This document shows positions 35,568-44,458 of a stretch of DNA of 64,000 nucleotides, one piece after another (position 1 is the stretch's first letter; every line of letters starts with the position of its first letter). The stretch is taken from assembly GCF_020178975.1 (NCBI RefSeq), contig NZ_JAHXBU010000092.1, positions 248,001 to 312,000 of the forward strand. The letters run 5' to 3'. A program made the position numbers and the translations under genes. The notes beneath the pieces were generated by a model that was not told the origin of the DNA, did not search any database, and saw only the letters and a list, made by a program, of their open reading frames with translations. Source of the DNA: Cesiribacter sp. SM1 (lineage in GTDB: Bacteria > Bacteroidota > Bacteroidia > Cytophagales > Cyclobacteriaceae).

Positions 35568-37424
35568 TTAGTGCACCACAGGCATTGCCTTAACAGCTTT
35601 CTGGTTCCTGTACCAGATTTCCATGGTGAGCAGGCCAAAGAGTAATTTAGCCCTTTTATCTCTCGACATAGTTATCTTATTATTCAGCAGCTTCTCTACA
35701 AAAGAAACCTCCAGCACATCCTTGTACAGGCAGTCGCTGCTGTGCAGGTAGTCCTGCAGAATGGGCTGTAGTGTATGCTCTACCATGCCAATAATGGGCA
35801 CCTCAAAACCTCTTTTAGGCAGTTTTTCATTGCCGGCCGGCAAATACTTTGCTGCCAGCTTTCGCAGCACCAGTTTTGTAGTACTTCCTTTAACCTTCAA
35901 CACGTCTGGCAGAGATGGCGCAAACTCCAGAATGTCTTTCGAAAGAAAAGGCGACCTGCCCTCCAGTGAGTTCTGCATGGAGCTGATGTCTATCTTCTTC
36001 AAAAGAATATACGGAAGAATAGTCTCAAAGTCTGCCAGCATAATCTTCTGCAGCCCAGATAGGTTTTTGCTGTAAATGCTCCGGATCTTTCTCTCCAGGG
36101 CATCCTCGGGCTTCACCTTGAATGGAACGCTGCCATCGAGCAGCAGGTCTGTGCTGGCACTTAAATACTGCTCATAACGCTCCAGGCTGTTTAATTTTGC
36201 CAGCCGATAAGCGTAGTTGTAGAGACTCATTTTATTGCCGGGCGCAGGCAAAAGCGGAGATACCAGCTTTGAAAGCACCCTGACTCCCTTATTTGTCAGC
36301 AGGGAATTAGCGTAGGGCACATACCTCCTGTATCCGCCAAAAAGTTCGTCGCCTCCGTCGCCATTTACAATAACAGTTAAATGCTTGCGGGCTTCCCTGG
36401 CTACATAGTAAGACGGTATTTGCGAATCGTCCACAAAGGGCTCACCGTAGGCATTCACGATTTTTTCAAAATCCTGCAGCAGGTGATCGTAAGAAACATT
36501 CAGTTCCTGGTGGCTGGTACCCAAATGCGCTGCTACTTTTCTGGCTATGGGCGATTCGTCATACTCATCGCTGAATTTCACGGTAAAAGTGCGCAGCCCT
36601 GGTTTAACTTCTGTTGCCATGGCCGTTACTATGCCGCTGTCTATGCCACCGCTTAAGAAACACCCCACCTCCAGGTCACTGCTTTCTATGCGTCTTTTTA
36701 CTGCTCTTTTCAGGCGATAGTCGAGCTCTTCCATGGCTTCTTCCTCGCTGATCCTGATGCCGTTCTCGTAAAATGGCACAATAGACCACCACTCTTTTTG
36801 CTCCGAGATGGTGCCGCTTTTAACGTCTATTTCCAGCCGGTGGCCAGGCTTTAATTCATAAATACCCTTGAAAGGAGTTCCTTCTCCATATACCATACCA
36901 GTTTGCAGGTAGGTAGCCATGGCCGATAGCCTGATGGAGGGGCGCAAAACTTTTTGCAGAACGTTTTGCTCACTGCCAAAATAGATGTTCTCTGGTGTTT
37001 TGGAAAAGTACAGAGGTTTTTTACCTGCCCTGTCACGAATCAGGTGCAGTTTTCCCTGCGACTGATCATAGAGGGCCAGGGCAAACATTCCTTCCAGGTG
37101 CTTAAGCATGCCAAGCCCCAGTTTCTGATAAAGCAGCAATATTGTTTCTGTATCGGAATGACTGCGGCCGTTCAGGCTGAACTGGTCCCGCAGCTCCTGG
37201 TGGTTGTAGATTTCACCATTGAAAATTATGGACAGCCCCTCCTCTTCCATAGGCTGGGTACCGCCTGCTATATCTACAATGCTAAGCCGGGCATGGAACA
37301 GGTGCACATTAGGTTCATAGGTTTTATAAACCTGGCCGTCGGGACCACGGTGGCAAAGCATTTCTTCTGCAACCTTCATGTCGCTTTCTCTCAGGCGACC
37401 GATATTTCCAAATATTCCACACAT
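35568..37424 (-). CDS. asnB: Asparagine-synthase-like glutamine amidotransferase
   Basis: The 618-residue protein starts with the catalytic Cys2 of class II glutaminase (MCGIFGNIG), then GEIYNHQELR and SDTETILLLYQ. A synthetase domain follows from about residue 215 with the ATP PP-loop SGGIDSGIV and GDGGDELFGGY. Full-length AsnB-like enzymes inside polysaccharide loci usually amidate a sugar carboxylate or other acceptor rather than making asparagine. True AsnB cannot be excluded from sequence alone. A 138-base gap separates it from the polymerase-like gene downstream; the GNAT gene stop is 1 base upstream. Confidence 0.88.
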   Translation of the reverse strand: MCGIFGNIGRLRESDMKVAEEMLCHRGPDGQVYKTYEPNVHLFHARLSIVDIAGGTQPMEEEGLSIIFNGEIYNHQELRDQFSLNGRSHSDTETILLLYQKLGLGMLKHLEGMFALALYDQSQGKLHLIRDRAGKKPLYFSKTPENIYFGSEQNVLQKVLRPSIRLSAMATYLQTGMVYGEGTPFKGIYELKPGHRLEIDVKSGTISEQKEWWSIVPFYENGIRISEEEAMEELDYRLKRAVKRRIESSDLEVGCFLSGGIDSGIVTAMATEVKPGLRTFTVKFSDEYDESPIARKVAAHLGTSHQELNVSYDHLLQDFEKIVNAYGEPFVDDSQIPSYYVAREARKHLTVIVNGDGGDELFGGYRRYVPYANSLLTNKGVRVLSKLVSPLLPAPGNKMSLYNYAYRLAKLNSLERYEQYLSASTDLLLDGSVPFKVKPEDALERKIRSIYSKNLSGLQKIMLADFETILPYILLKKIDISSMQNSLEGRSPFLSKDILEFAPSLPDVLKVKGSTTKLVLRKLAAKYLPAGNEKLPKRGFEVPIIGMVEHTLQPILQDYLHSSDCLYKDVLEVSFVEKLLNNKITMSRDKRAKLLFGLLTMEIWYRNQKAVKAMPVVH

Positions 37425-37425
37425 A

Positions 37426-38403
37426 TTAAAATAACTCCAGATCGCCCATGGTAAACGACCAATTGTTTATATCACTTACCAGCGCCAGCAGTTCCTGGCT
37501 GTTTACTTCACGAACAGTTAGCTCCGGGGCCAGTTTCTGAAGAGAAAACATCCTGTAGTTAATTCTTTCCCAAAGATTTACCGGATCTTTTGAAACCAGG
37601 CTAATAAAAGGCGTACCGAGCCTGGCTGCCAGTTTGTGTGCTGCCTGCATCAGCAGTTGCCGCTGCGGCTTTCCACTTAACCAGAGGGCATCACTGATTC
37701 TTAACTCATGAAAATACTTCCTGTTTTTCAGGTGAAAGAAAAGCAGTATCTCACCCTCGCTGCCCTCATACCTGTATGAACCATATGGAATTTCAGGAAT
37801 AGACTGGTAACGCCATTTATAGTAATCCAGTGAATGATTTACATGGATCAGCCCCTGGTTAACATCCAGGCTGTAATCTGATGGAAGTGCATTGAAATCA
37901 AGTGCCTGCAGTGCTTCCTGAAAACGTTCAAACCGAAGCATAGCATAACGCGAATGCTGCAGAGTTAAACTGCCAAACACAACAGGTTTACCAAGCACCT
38001 GCCAGCCCATTTTCAAATAGCCAGGTTTTGATGCATTATTGGGTGTATTGTAAATAAAGCTGGGTGGTTCACTTTCTTTTAGTTCTGCAATCAGCTGTTT
38101 GGTAAGTCTCGAGAATATACCCTTTCCCCTGTAATCCGGGTGGGTGCCTGTATCAACAGCCCTGAAGGCAGGCAGTACCTTGCCTTTGTACTGCCACTGC
38201 CAGCGCATAAAGGCTCTTAGGCCTATGAGCTTTTCGCCATCAAAAGCCAGCAGTACGGGAGATTCACCAAAAGGATTGTTAATGTGCTTCCATCTCCAGA
38301 AACTCTCTGTGGGAGCGCCATACTCGGTACCTAATGATATTTCAAAAAGTTCTATGATAGCAGGCAGATCCTGCTCATTAGCTACTCTTACTGTATACTC
38401 CAT
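37426..38403 (-). CDS. GNAT-family N-acyltransferase
   Basis: The 325-residue protein has an N-terminal GNAT domain with the acyl-CoA motif DTGTHPDYRGKGIFSRL near residue 88 and FIYNTPNNASKPGYLKMGW, then a second domain of about 180 residues like the two-domain GNAT at 26.7 kb. The twin presence suggests two acylation steps on the glycan. It overlaps the upstream GT4 gene by 26 bases and is followed by asnB after 1 base, so it is part of the operon. Confidence 0.78.
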   Translation of the reverse strand: MEYTVRVANEQDLPAIIELFEISLGTEYGAPTESFWRWKHINNPFGESPVLLAFDGEKLIGLRAFMRWQWQYKGKVLPAFRAVDTGTHPDYRGKGIFSRLTKQLIAELKESEPPSFIYNTPNNASKPGYLKMGWQVLGKPVVFGSLTLQHSRYAMLRFERFQEALQALDFNALPSDYSLDVNQGLIHVNHSLDYYKWRYQSIPEIPYGSYRYEGSEGEILLFFHLKNRKYFHELRISDALWLSGKPQRQLLMQAAHKLAARLGTPFISLVSKDPVNLWERINYRMFSLQKLAPELTVREVNSQELLALVSDINNWSFTMGDLELF

Positions 38404-39535
38404 GTGTTAGTTTACTGTATGCTCCCTTGGTTAAAAATTGTTGATAGACTTCCTCCAATTCACGCACCATCTTTTTCATGCTGAAATAGTTTTCTATCCT
38501 GTAGCGTGCGTTTGAGGCAATCTCAAGCCGCTTTTCCTTATCTTCTATAAGCAGTTCCAGCTGTTGCTGCAGGGCTTCCACATCTCCGGCAGGGCTAAGT
38601 AATCCTGATATTCCATTTTCCACCACTTCTGGTATGCCACCAACATCTGTGGCTACAGGCGCACACGACATGCTCATTGCCTCCAGCAGGGCAATGGGAA
38701 GTCCTTCAAAATCAGAAGTCATCAGGTAGATGTCTGTTAATTCAAAATAGGGCTTTACGTTATGCTGTAAGCCTTCAAAAAATACCTTACCCTCCAGCCC
38801 GAGTTCCCTGGCCTGTTGCTCCACTGCTGGTTTTTCCGGGCCATCGCCTATCATGATAAAGCTTACCTTTTCATGGCGCTGTAAAATGCCTGCTGCAACC
38901 TTTATAAAAAGGTCGAGCCTTTTTTGTATACGGAAAACAGCCACAGTGGATATGATCAAATGATCTTCCGGAATACCTAACTTCTTCCTGATATCAGAAG
39001 GATGTTTCCCCCGCTGAAAAGCAACAGTATCTACCCCGTTAAGGATAAGCTTTAGTTTATGTGGCGAAACCACTTTGCTGGAGGCTTCTCTTGCATCTGC
39101 CGATACCGCAATTGTCAGGTCATTGAGGAAGAGCGTCATGCGGCTGGCCAGGTACGTAAGTATGTGGTAACTGGAGATATTGTTGTGTTCTGTATATATC
39201 ACTGGCACCCCGGCTAACTTTGCGGCTATCCTGCCGGCAATACCTGCCCAGGCAAGGTGGCAATGCACCAGTTTGATGTTGTTGCGGCGTATGTACCGCA
39301 CCAGCGCGGGTACCTTGGCCATTATATCCAGGTTGTTGTTCGATGACATACAGGTAACGATACCCCCATTTCGCTCCAGGGGCTTCACTACCTGGTCTTT
39401 CCAGGGCAGGAAGTAGATGTAATGGAACTCATAGCGTTCCTGGTTGTGGTAGTTGAGTGTTTCGGGCAGCAGCATTTCTGCCCCGCCTCTACCGAGTGAC
39501 TTTATAATATGTAGAACTTTTATCTTTTCCGCCAT
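38378..39535 (-). CDS. Glycosyltransferase family 4 protein
   Basis: The GT-B protein has about 385 residues. It has IIKSLGRGGAEM at the N terminus, VHCHLAWAGIAGRIAAKLAG near residue 90, TAVFRIQKRLDLFIK near 200 and the C-terminal EGLPIALLEAMSMSC (E-x7-E pair) near 285. The ATG at 39533-39535 is preferred; the alternative 9 bases upstream would be TTG. It overlaps the GT2 gene by about 47 bases. The donor and acceptor are unknown. Confidence 0.86.
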   Translation of the reverse strand: MAEKIKVLHIIKSLGRGGAEMLLPETLNYHNQERYEFHYIYFLPWKDQVVKPLERNGGIVTCMSSNNNLDIMAKVPALVRYIRRNNIKLVHCHLAWAGIAGRIAAKLAGVPVIYTEHNNISSYHILTYLASRMTLFLNDLTIAVSADAREASSKVVSPHKLKLILNGVDTVAFQRGKHPSDIRKKLGIPEDHLIISTVAVFRIQKRLDLFIKVAAGILQRHEKVSFIMIGDGPEKPAVEQQARELGLEGKVFFEGLQHNVKPYFELTDIYLMTSDFEGLPIALLEAMSMSCAPVATDVGGIPEVVENGISGLLSPAGDVEALQQQLELLIEDKEKRLEIASNARYRIENYFSMKKMVRELEEVYQQFLTKGAYSKLTHGVYSKSS

Positions 39536-40331
39536 GGGGCTCAATGGTTTTACCTATTTTTTTCGATACGCCATGAACAGTTCCCCGTAGGAACCACTCC
39601 ATCTTTTCCAGCTTATTATCTTCTTTGATCACTATTGCACCAAACAACTTCGCCCAGCTCCTGACCAGCTTATAGGCCCGTAATGCTGTGCGCTCCTTTA
39701 CGTACAGGCGCATGTAGAGCATATTGCGAACCTCGTAATAATAGCGCCAGGGCTGCCGGTAACCGGTAACTCTTTTTGTAAAGTGCACACCCTTGGCCCT
39801 GGGTATCCACACACAGGGGTACTTATACCTGTCCCTGATCCTCTCCTGCAGGTACTCTGTATCTTCAGACCAGAAGAAAAAATCGCTGCGGGGATAGCCA
39901 ACATGCCTGATCACTGGCATAGGAATGAGAACGCCCCACCAGCCGGGCATTCTGCGGGAGGCAAAGTCCTTTTCACGGATATATGGAAACGCAACCGTAC
40001 GCTCATCAGAATGCTCAAGTAATATTTCAAGGCAGTCCCTGAAGGGGAAAAAATCATCATCCATTAGCCAGACATAATCCACATCTGTTTTCTCAGCAAA
40101 GTATTTAATGCCTTCATGGAAGCCTCCCGCCGGCCCCAGGTTCTCATCCAGGTAAAGCTTTGTTACCCGATCTTCTCCTTCAAGATACTCCCTGGTTCCG
40201 TCCATGGAATAGTTATCCACTACCAGCACTTCCGCAGGCTGGTAGGTCTGCGAAAGCACCTTGCAAATGGTAATTTTAAGGAGCTTTAATCGGTTCAGGG
40301 TAAGAATAACAACTCCTATTTTTGGCTTCAT
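39489..40331 (-). CDS. Glycosyltransferase family 2 protein (galactofuranosyl/rhamnosyl type)
   Basis: The 280-residue GT-A protein has VVILTLNRLKLL, VVDNYSMDGT, the ENLGPAGGFHEGI motif and the metal-binding MDDDFFP near residue 93. The DNLGPAGG-type loop and the aromatic-rich FFWSEDTEYLQER motif are typical of GT2 proteins adding rhamnose or galactofuranose. There are no membrane segments. It sits 40 bases downstream of the GT4 gene at 40.4 kb. Confidence 0.85.
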   Translation of the reverse strand: MKPKIGVVILTLNRLKLLKITICKVLSQTYQPAEVLVVDNYSMDGTREYLEGEDRVTKLYLDENLGPAGGFHEGIKYFAEKTDVDYVWLMDDDFFPFRDCLEILLEHSDERTVAFPYIREKDFASRRMPGWWGVLIPMPVIRHVGYPRSDFFFWSEDTEYLQERIRDRYKYPCVWIPRAKGVHFTKRVTGYRQPWRYYYEVRNMLYMRLYVKERTALRAYKLVRSWAKLFGAIVIKEDNKLEKMEWFLRGTVHGVSKKIGKTIEPHGGKDKSSTYYKVTR

Positions 40332-40371
40332 ACGATAATGTCTTCAGATTTAGATCCGGGTCTCCTCCCTT

Positions 40372-41469
40372 TTAGTTTAAGCTCTGTTTCAATAATCCAC
40401 TATATAATTCTATGAACGAATGTGCAATGTCTTCGTTCATGTACTGTCCCTTTACCTGCTGATACGCATTTTGGGTAATGGTGCCGGTTATGTCCTTCCG
40501 GCTCACAGCTTCTATGATTGCCTCTGCAAACCCTTTTTCATCACCACACTCCGGCAGCCAGCCAGTTTTAGCAGGTGTTACCACCTCCCCAATACCGCCT
40601 ACTTTATTGGCAATCACGGGTGTTTTATACAGCATGGCTTCAAGAATTACCCCGGGCAGACCTTCTATAATGCTTGGCAGCAAAAGGGCTTTTCCATGGG
40701 CTATGTAATCCAGCGGGTTTTGTACAAAACCGGTGAAATGGACCTTCTCCTGCAGTCCCATGTCAGCAACCATGGCTGTGATCTCTTCTCTCATTGGGCC
40801 ATCTCCCACCAACCACAGGTGCGCAGCAGGCAACTGCTCCAGCACCTGCTGAAAAATTCGTAACAGTCCCTGGTGGTTCTTTTCAAAAGAGAAGCCTCCC
40901 ACATGCACCAGGTTAATTTGTGCCGGATCTGCCTCAGGAAAAGGGTTATTAACTACTTTCTGCTTCTCCAGCCCAATCGGGATTACTTTTGCCCTGGCAG
41001 AGAGGTAGGGAAAAAGCTTAACCAGGTCCTGCCTTGAGTATTCACTCACTGATGCCACTGCATCTATCTGTCTGAATAAAAAATCTGTGTATACTTTCTG
41101 CAGCGGCTGTTTCAGGTATGAACTTAGGGTACTGGCATTACGGAAAACCAGTGGCTGCCGCCAGCGGAAAAGCAGCTTTGAGAATACAGCATATTTAAGT
41201 GTGTCTCCTGCATTGGCCTGAACTATGTCTGGCTTTTCCTTTTCCACCACCCTGGCCAGTTCCTTCCATGCTGCCCTGTCCCATAAGCGGGCATCCGGAT
41301 TTGCTTTTATGCTTATGCAGCTCCTGTTATAGCTGGCGGCATTGGTATTATCATAAATGGCAAGCAGCTTGGAGCTATGCCCCTGTTGCTCGAGGTTATC
41401 AGATAACTGCGCAGCAAAAATCTCGGCTCCACGCAACTGTGGTGTATGAATTAACTGAAGAACTTTCAT
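40372..41469 (-). CDS. Glycosyltransferase family 4 protein
   Basis: The protein has about 365 residues and the GT4 layout: IHTPQLRGAEIFAAQL at the start, VQANAGDTLKYAVF, HVGGFSFEKNHQGLLRIF near residue 190 and PSIIEGLPGVILEAML near 277. It is the first gene of the 27.7-41.5-kb operon with a 175-base gap to the upstream gene. The ATG at 41467-41469 is chosen; the longer version would start with TTG. Confidence 0.85.
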   Translation of the reverse strand: MKVLQLIHTPQLRGAEIFAAQLSDNLEQQGHSSKLLAIYDNTNAASYNRSCISIKANPDARLWDRAAWKELARVVEKEKPDIVQANAGDTLKYAVFSKLLFRWRQPLVFRNASTLSSYLKQPLQKVYTDFLFRQIDAVASVSEYSRQDLVKLFPYLSARAKVIPIGLEKQKVVNNPFPEADPAQINLVHVGGFSFEKNHQGLLRIFQQVLEQLPAAHLWLVGDGPMREEITAMVADMGLQEKVHFTGFVQNPLDYIAHGKALLLPSIIEGLPGVILEAMLYKTPVIANKVGGIGEVVTPAKTGWLPECGDEKGFAEAIIEAVSRKDITGTITQNAYQQVKGQYMNEDIAHSFIELYSGLLKQSLN

Positions 41470-41647
41470 CAATACCGGGCAATTCCCGCTTTACATCCTG
41501 TTAAAAAAATAAAAGACACTAAGCAGCAAAATCTGACACAGAGCTTAAATCACCGTCAGCAGGCCAAAAAATGCTTTTCATCTTGTATCCTTTTAAAGGA
41601 ATACAAGCTTGAAAAAATAGCTCCTTAGCTTAGGATCAGCAGTTTAA

Positions 41648-42865
41648 TCAAGCAGTACGAGCCAGGCTGTATGATTTTGGCTCACTATTAATCTGCTTAC
41701 GAACGTATTTTACCGCATATGGGTACGATAATTCCTCTGGTGTGTCTGCCGACTTTATATAAGCTTCCTTATATACCCTGAAATCAGGATCTAGGTTAAT
41801 ATCAAGTGTCTCTAAATTATAACTGTCAATATTGATAATGGTTGCATTTAATGCCTTCTTCAGGACTTTTATGGGGCTGGCAATCTTCTCGTAGCCCGCA
41901 AAGCTGCCGCTATCAAGCAATACTACAGGTTTGTTGTAGATTACTGCAAAGTTGGTAGCAGTGCTGTAGTGGCTTACCACTAAAAAAGCATGTTTCACCA
42001 GGTTAAGGCTTTTTCCTACCACAAACTTCTTACCCCGAAACCTTTTCGCGTAATCCGGATGTTTGTCGGCTTCCGGATGCCCTGCAATTACTACCGGCCT
42101 GCCATATTTTAGAGACAGGTCGTCTAACACCTGATTTAATTTCTGGTAGTAAGTGTCTACATTCATCAGGCCTTCTCCCAGTTTTTTAAAATCAGGGTGG
42201 TAATAGAGCATCTGGTCCAGAAAAACAATGGCATCCTGAGCCGAAGGATCAGGCAATACATCCTTATTCAGGAGGTGAATGTTGTAATCATCTGCATGTG
42301 TTACAATAACTCTGTCTTTAGGAAAACTTGCAGGTGCCTGGCTGGCATTGGAAACCATCAGGTAATCTGGCTGAAATGCGTTTATCCCAAGCCTGTTGCC
42401 CCATTTCCGGAGAATTTTCTGAATTACATACAGTACTGCATTACTGAAAGGCCTGTACAGCTTGTAAAAAAATATGCTCCCCATCATAGCTTTAAGGGGA
42501 TTTACCTTTTTTCTGCTTCCAAGAGGCAGACTTTTGGTAATCCTGCCGATCCAGATCAGGTCTTTGCGTGATTTAAATACTTTGTAAAGGATTGGGTAGT
42601 AGTAAAGCATACCCAACATAGAAAATATAATGGTGTTTGGCTCCAGCTGCTGTACCTTTGCCTTTAACGCCTGAAGGCTCTCAATTTTTACAGCATACTC
42701 CTGAATTGCTGGTGCATTTAAAATAACATTGCTGCTAACATCAAACAGGCTGCCGATGTGCCAGATCTCTACTTCATGCCCCAATTCAACCAGCTGCCTG
42801 ATCTGATAGGTTTCTAACATGCTGTTACGGAAGAGGCGCAGTTCCAGAAATATTACTTTACTCAT
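41648..42865 (-). CDS. Predicted GT-B-like surface-glycan transferase of unknown specificity
   Basis: The 405-residue protein has no clear match that I recognise. The N-terminal half begins VIFLELRLFRNSMLE and has Rossmann-like strands. The C-terminal half has VIAGHPEADKHPDYA near residue 258 and HYSTATNFAVIYNKPVVLLDS near residue 300. The order of a His-Pro pair then a Ser/Thr-rich motif next to a strand recalls the HP and S/T motifs of bacterial sialyltransferases and CDP-glycerol or Kdo-type GT-B enzymes that use CMP donors. The usual D/E-D/E-G motif was not identified. Given the legionaminic-type pathway nearby, it is a candidate nonulosonate transferase, by inference only. Confidence 0.45.
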   Translation of the reverse strand: MSKVIFLELRLFRNSMLETYQIRQLVELGHEVEIWHIGSLFDVSSNVILNAPAIQEYAVKIESLQALKAKVQQLEPNTIIFSMLGMLYYYPILYKVFKSRKDLIWIGRITKSLPLGSRKKVNPLKAMMGSIFFYKLYRPFSNAVLYVIQKILRKWGNRLGINAFQPDYLMVSNASQAPASFPKDRVIVTHADDYNIHLLNKDVLPDPSAQDAIVFLDQMLYYHPDFKKLGEGLMNVDTYYQKLNQVLDDLSLKYGRPVVIAGHPEADKHPDYAKRFRGKKFVVGKSLNLVKHAFLVVSHYSTATNFAVIYNKPVVLLDSGSFAGYEKIASPIKVLKKALNATIINIDSYNLETLDINLDPDFRVYKEAYIKSADTPEELSYPYAVKYVRKQINSEPKSYSLARTA

Positions 42866-43379
42866 GCAGGTGCATCACAAAATGATCTTGAAAAAATAGC
42901 CTGTTGAAGGCACAAAACTGAGAAGTACTACTTTTGTAGATCCTTCAGTAGTATTAACCCGCTGATAAACCCAAAGGTTTTTATATTCAAAGAGGGAGTT
43001 GGTAAAGCGTGCGCTCATAAGCCACAACGCCAGCTTATTAGAAAAAACAGTGCAGGAATTTTATTTTCTGTTCTGCGGTAAACGGTAGATATATATTATA
43101 GAAGATTAACAGGTTATTTATACCTGGCGAAGTGCTTTGTTCTGCTGTCGGCTGTTTCTACCAAACTTCATGATCATTTCCCTTAAACAAACCACCGGAA
43201 TTCCTGTAATACTACTGCAGCAATTCTATATTTATTAATGCTTGCTGTCGTTTATATTTCTTAACGTAAATATAACCGCTGAACCTGGGGAAAACCCATT
43301 TTGCAGAAATGCCTTGGCGTAGACTTCGTTAGCTGTATCACTACGATCCTGTATTTTTCAATATTAATCAGTCGCAGAG
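42866..43379. other. Divergent intergenic region without recognised features
   Basis: This 514-base AT-rich stretch lies between the GT-B-like gene (minus) and the FkbM gene (plus). It presumably holds promoters for both. No tRNA, repeat or hairpin terminator was seen, and no exact TAnnTTTG box lies close to either start. Confidence 0.45.
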
Positions 43380-44252
43380 ATGAATACATTTTTTATCAGG
43401 GCGTTGAACAAATTGAATTATCTGGAAAATTTTAACCTGAGTGGCAGTGTATGCTTAAATGGGAAAGTTTTCAAAGTACCTCTTCATGGAAAAATAGGTC
43501 TGGGAAACCTGCTGATGAATGAACCCTGGATGATTGATGTTCTAAAGATTGCGCTTAAAGTTGAGGACAGAACTTTTATAGACATTGGCGTTAATGTTGG
43601 GCAAACCCTGCTAAAACTAAGAAGTGTTTCTGACAGCATCAGATATGTTGGCTTCGAGCCCAATCCCGGCTGCATAAGCTATGTTAATAAACTGATAAAA
43701 GACAACAGGCTTACCAACATTGAATTAGTGCCGGTGGGCGTTTCTACCGTAAACCAGATTGGTAAACTGGTTTTTTTCAATGAGAACCCTGCAGATAGTT
43801 ATGCCTCTATCATCGATGACCCAAGGCCTAATAAAAAGGTTAACAGGAAGGAATTCATACCCCTGTTCAACATGGGCACCATCAGGAACTATGTGGAATT
43901 TGAGAATATTTCTGTGCTTAAGATAGATGTGGAAGGCGCAGAACTTGAAGTACTTACAAGCTTCAGAGAGGAGTTGAAAAAGTATGATCCTATAATTCTG
44001 ATGGAGATCTTACCTGTGTACAAGCCTGAAAATAAAAGCAGGTTACAAAGGCAGAACAGCATTGAAGCACTATTAAAAGAGGCTGGTTATATCCTGCATA
44101 GGGTAGTAAAAAAACATAAAAAACTAGCCGACATCATTGAGATTGATGAAATAGGAATACATTCCAATCTGAAAAATTGTGATTATGTGATTGTTCCTCA
44201 CACAAAGCTGGCACAGTTCAAAGAACACTTTCAGGAGTGGCGTGCTATGTAA
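43380..44252 (+). CDS. FkbM-family methyltransferase
   Basis: The 290-residue protein has the S-adenosylmethionine motif I FIDIGVNVGQTLLKL near residue 63, YVGFEPNPGC near 93 and the FkbM signature LKIDVEGAELEVL near 180, then ILMEILPVY. FkbM enzymes O-methylate sugars, so it may cap or decorate the glycan. It is the only plus-strand gene between 27.7 and 64 kb. It could therefore be expressed separately, or be a later insertion into the locus. Confidence 0.87.
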   Translation: MNTFFIRALNKLNYLENFNLSGSVCLNGKVFKVPLHGKIGLGNLLMNEPWMIDVLKIALKVEDRTFIDIGVNVGQTLLKLRSVSDSIRYVGFEPNPGCISYVNKLIKDNRLTNIELVPVGVSTVNQIGKLVFFNENPADSYASIIDDPRPNKKVNRKEFIPLFNMGTIRNYVEFENISVLKIDVEGAELEVLTSFREELKKYDPIILMEILPVYKPENKSRLQRQNSIEALLKEAGYILHRVVKKHKKLADIIEIDEIGIHSNLKNCDYVIVPHTKLAQFKEHFQEWRAM

Positions 44253-44351
44253 TGCTGCAGGAGGTATAAGTCGTTCCAATTTTTCAAAAATGGCACTTGC
44301 ATGGCCATGAAGGCACATACCGCTGCTTAAGAACTTTTACAGTGTTGGTGG

Positions 44352-44377
44352 CATTTGATTATTAGCAAAATCAAATG
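44352..44377. other. Weak hairpin between convergent genes
   Basis: An 8-bp AT-rich stem (44352-44359 with 44370-44377) and 10-base loop lie between the FkbM stop at 44252 and the gene ending at 44459. The stem is weak and no strong T-run follows, so termination is uncertain. Confidence 0.25.
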
Positions 44378-44458
44378 TTACAGTATTGTTTAGACTGTTT
44401 CCAATGTCTACAGAAACATACATAGAAACTGATTCTTCTAAATCTTCCAGTAAAATAT

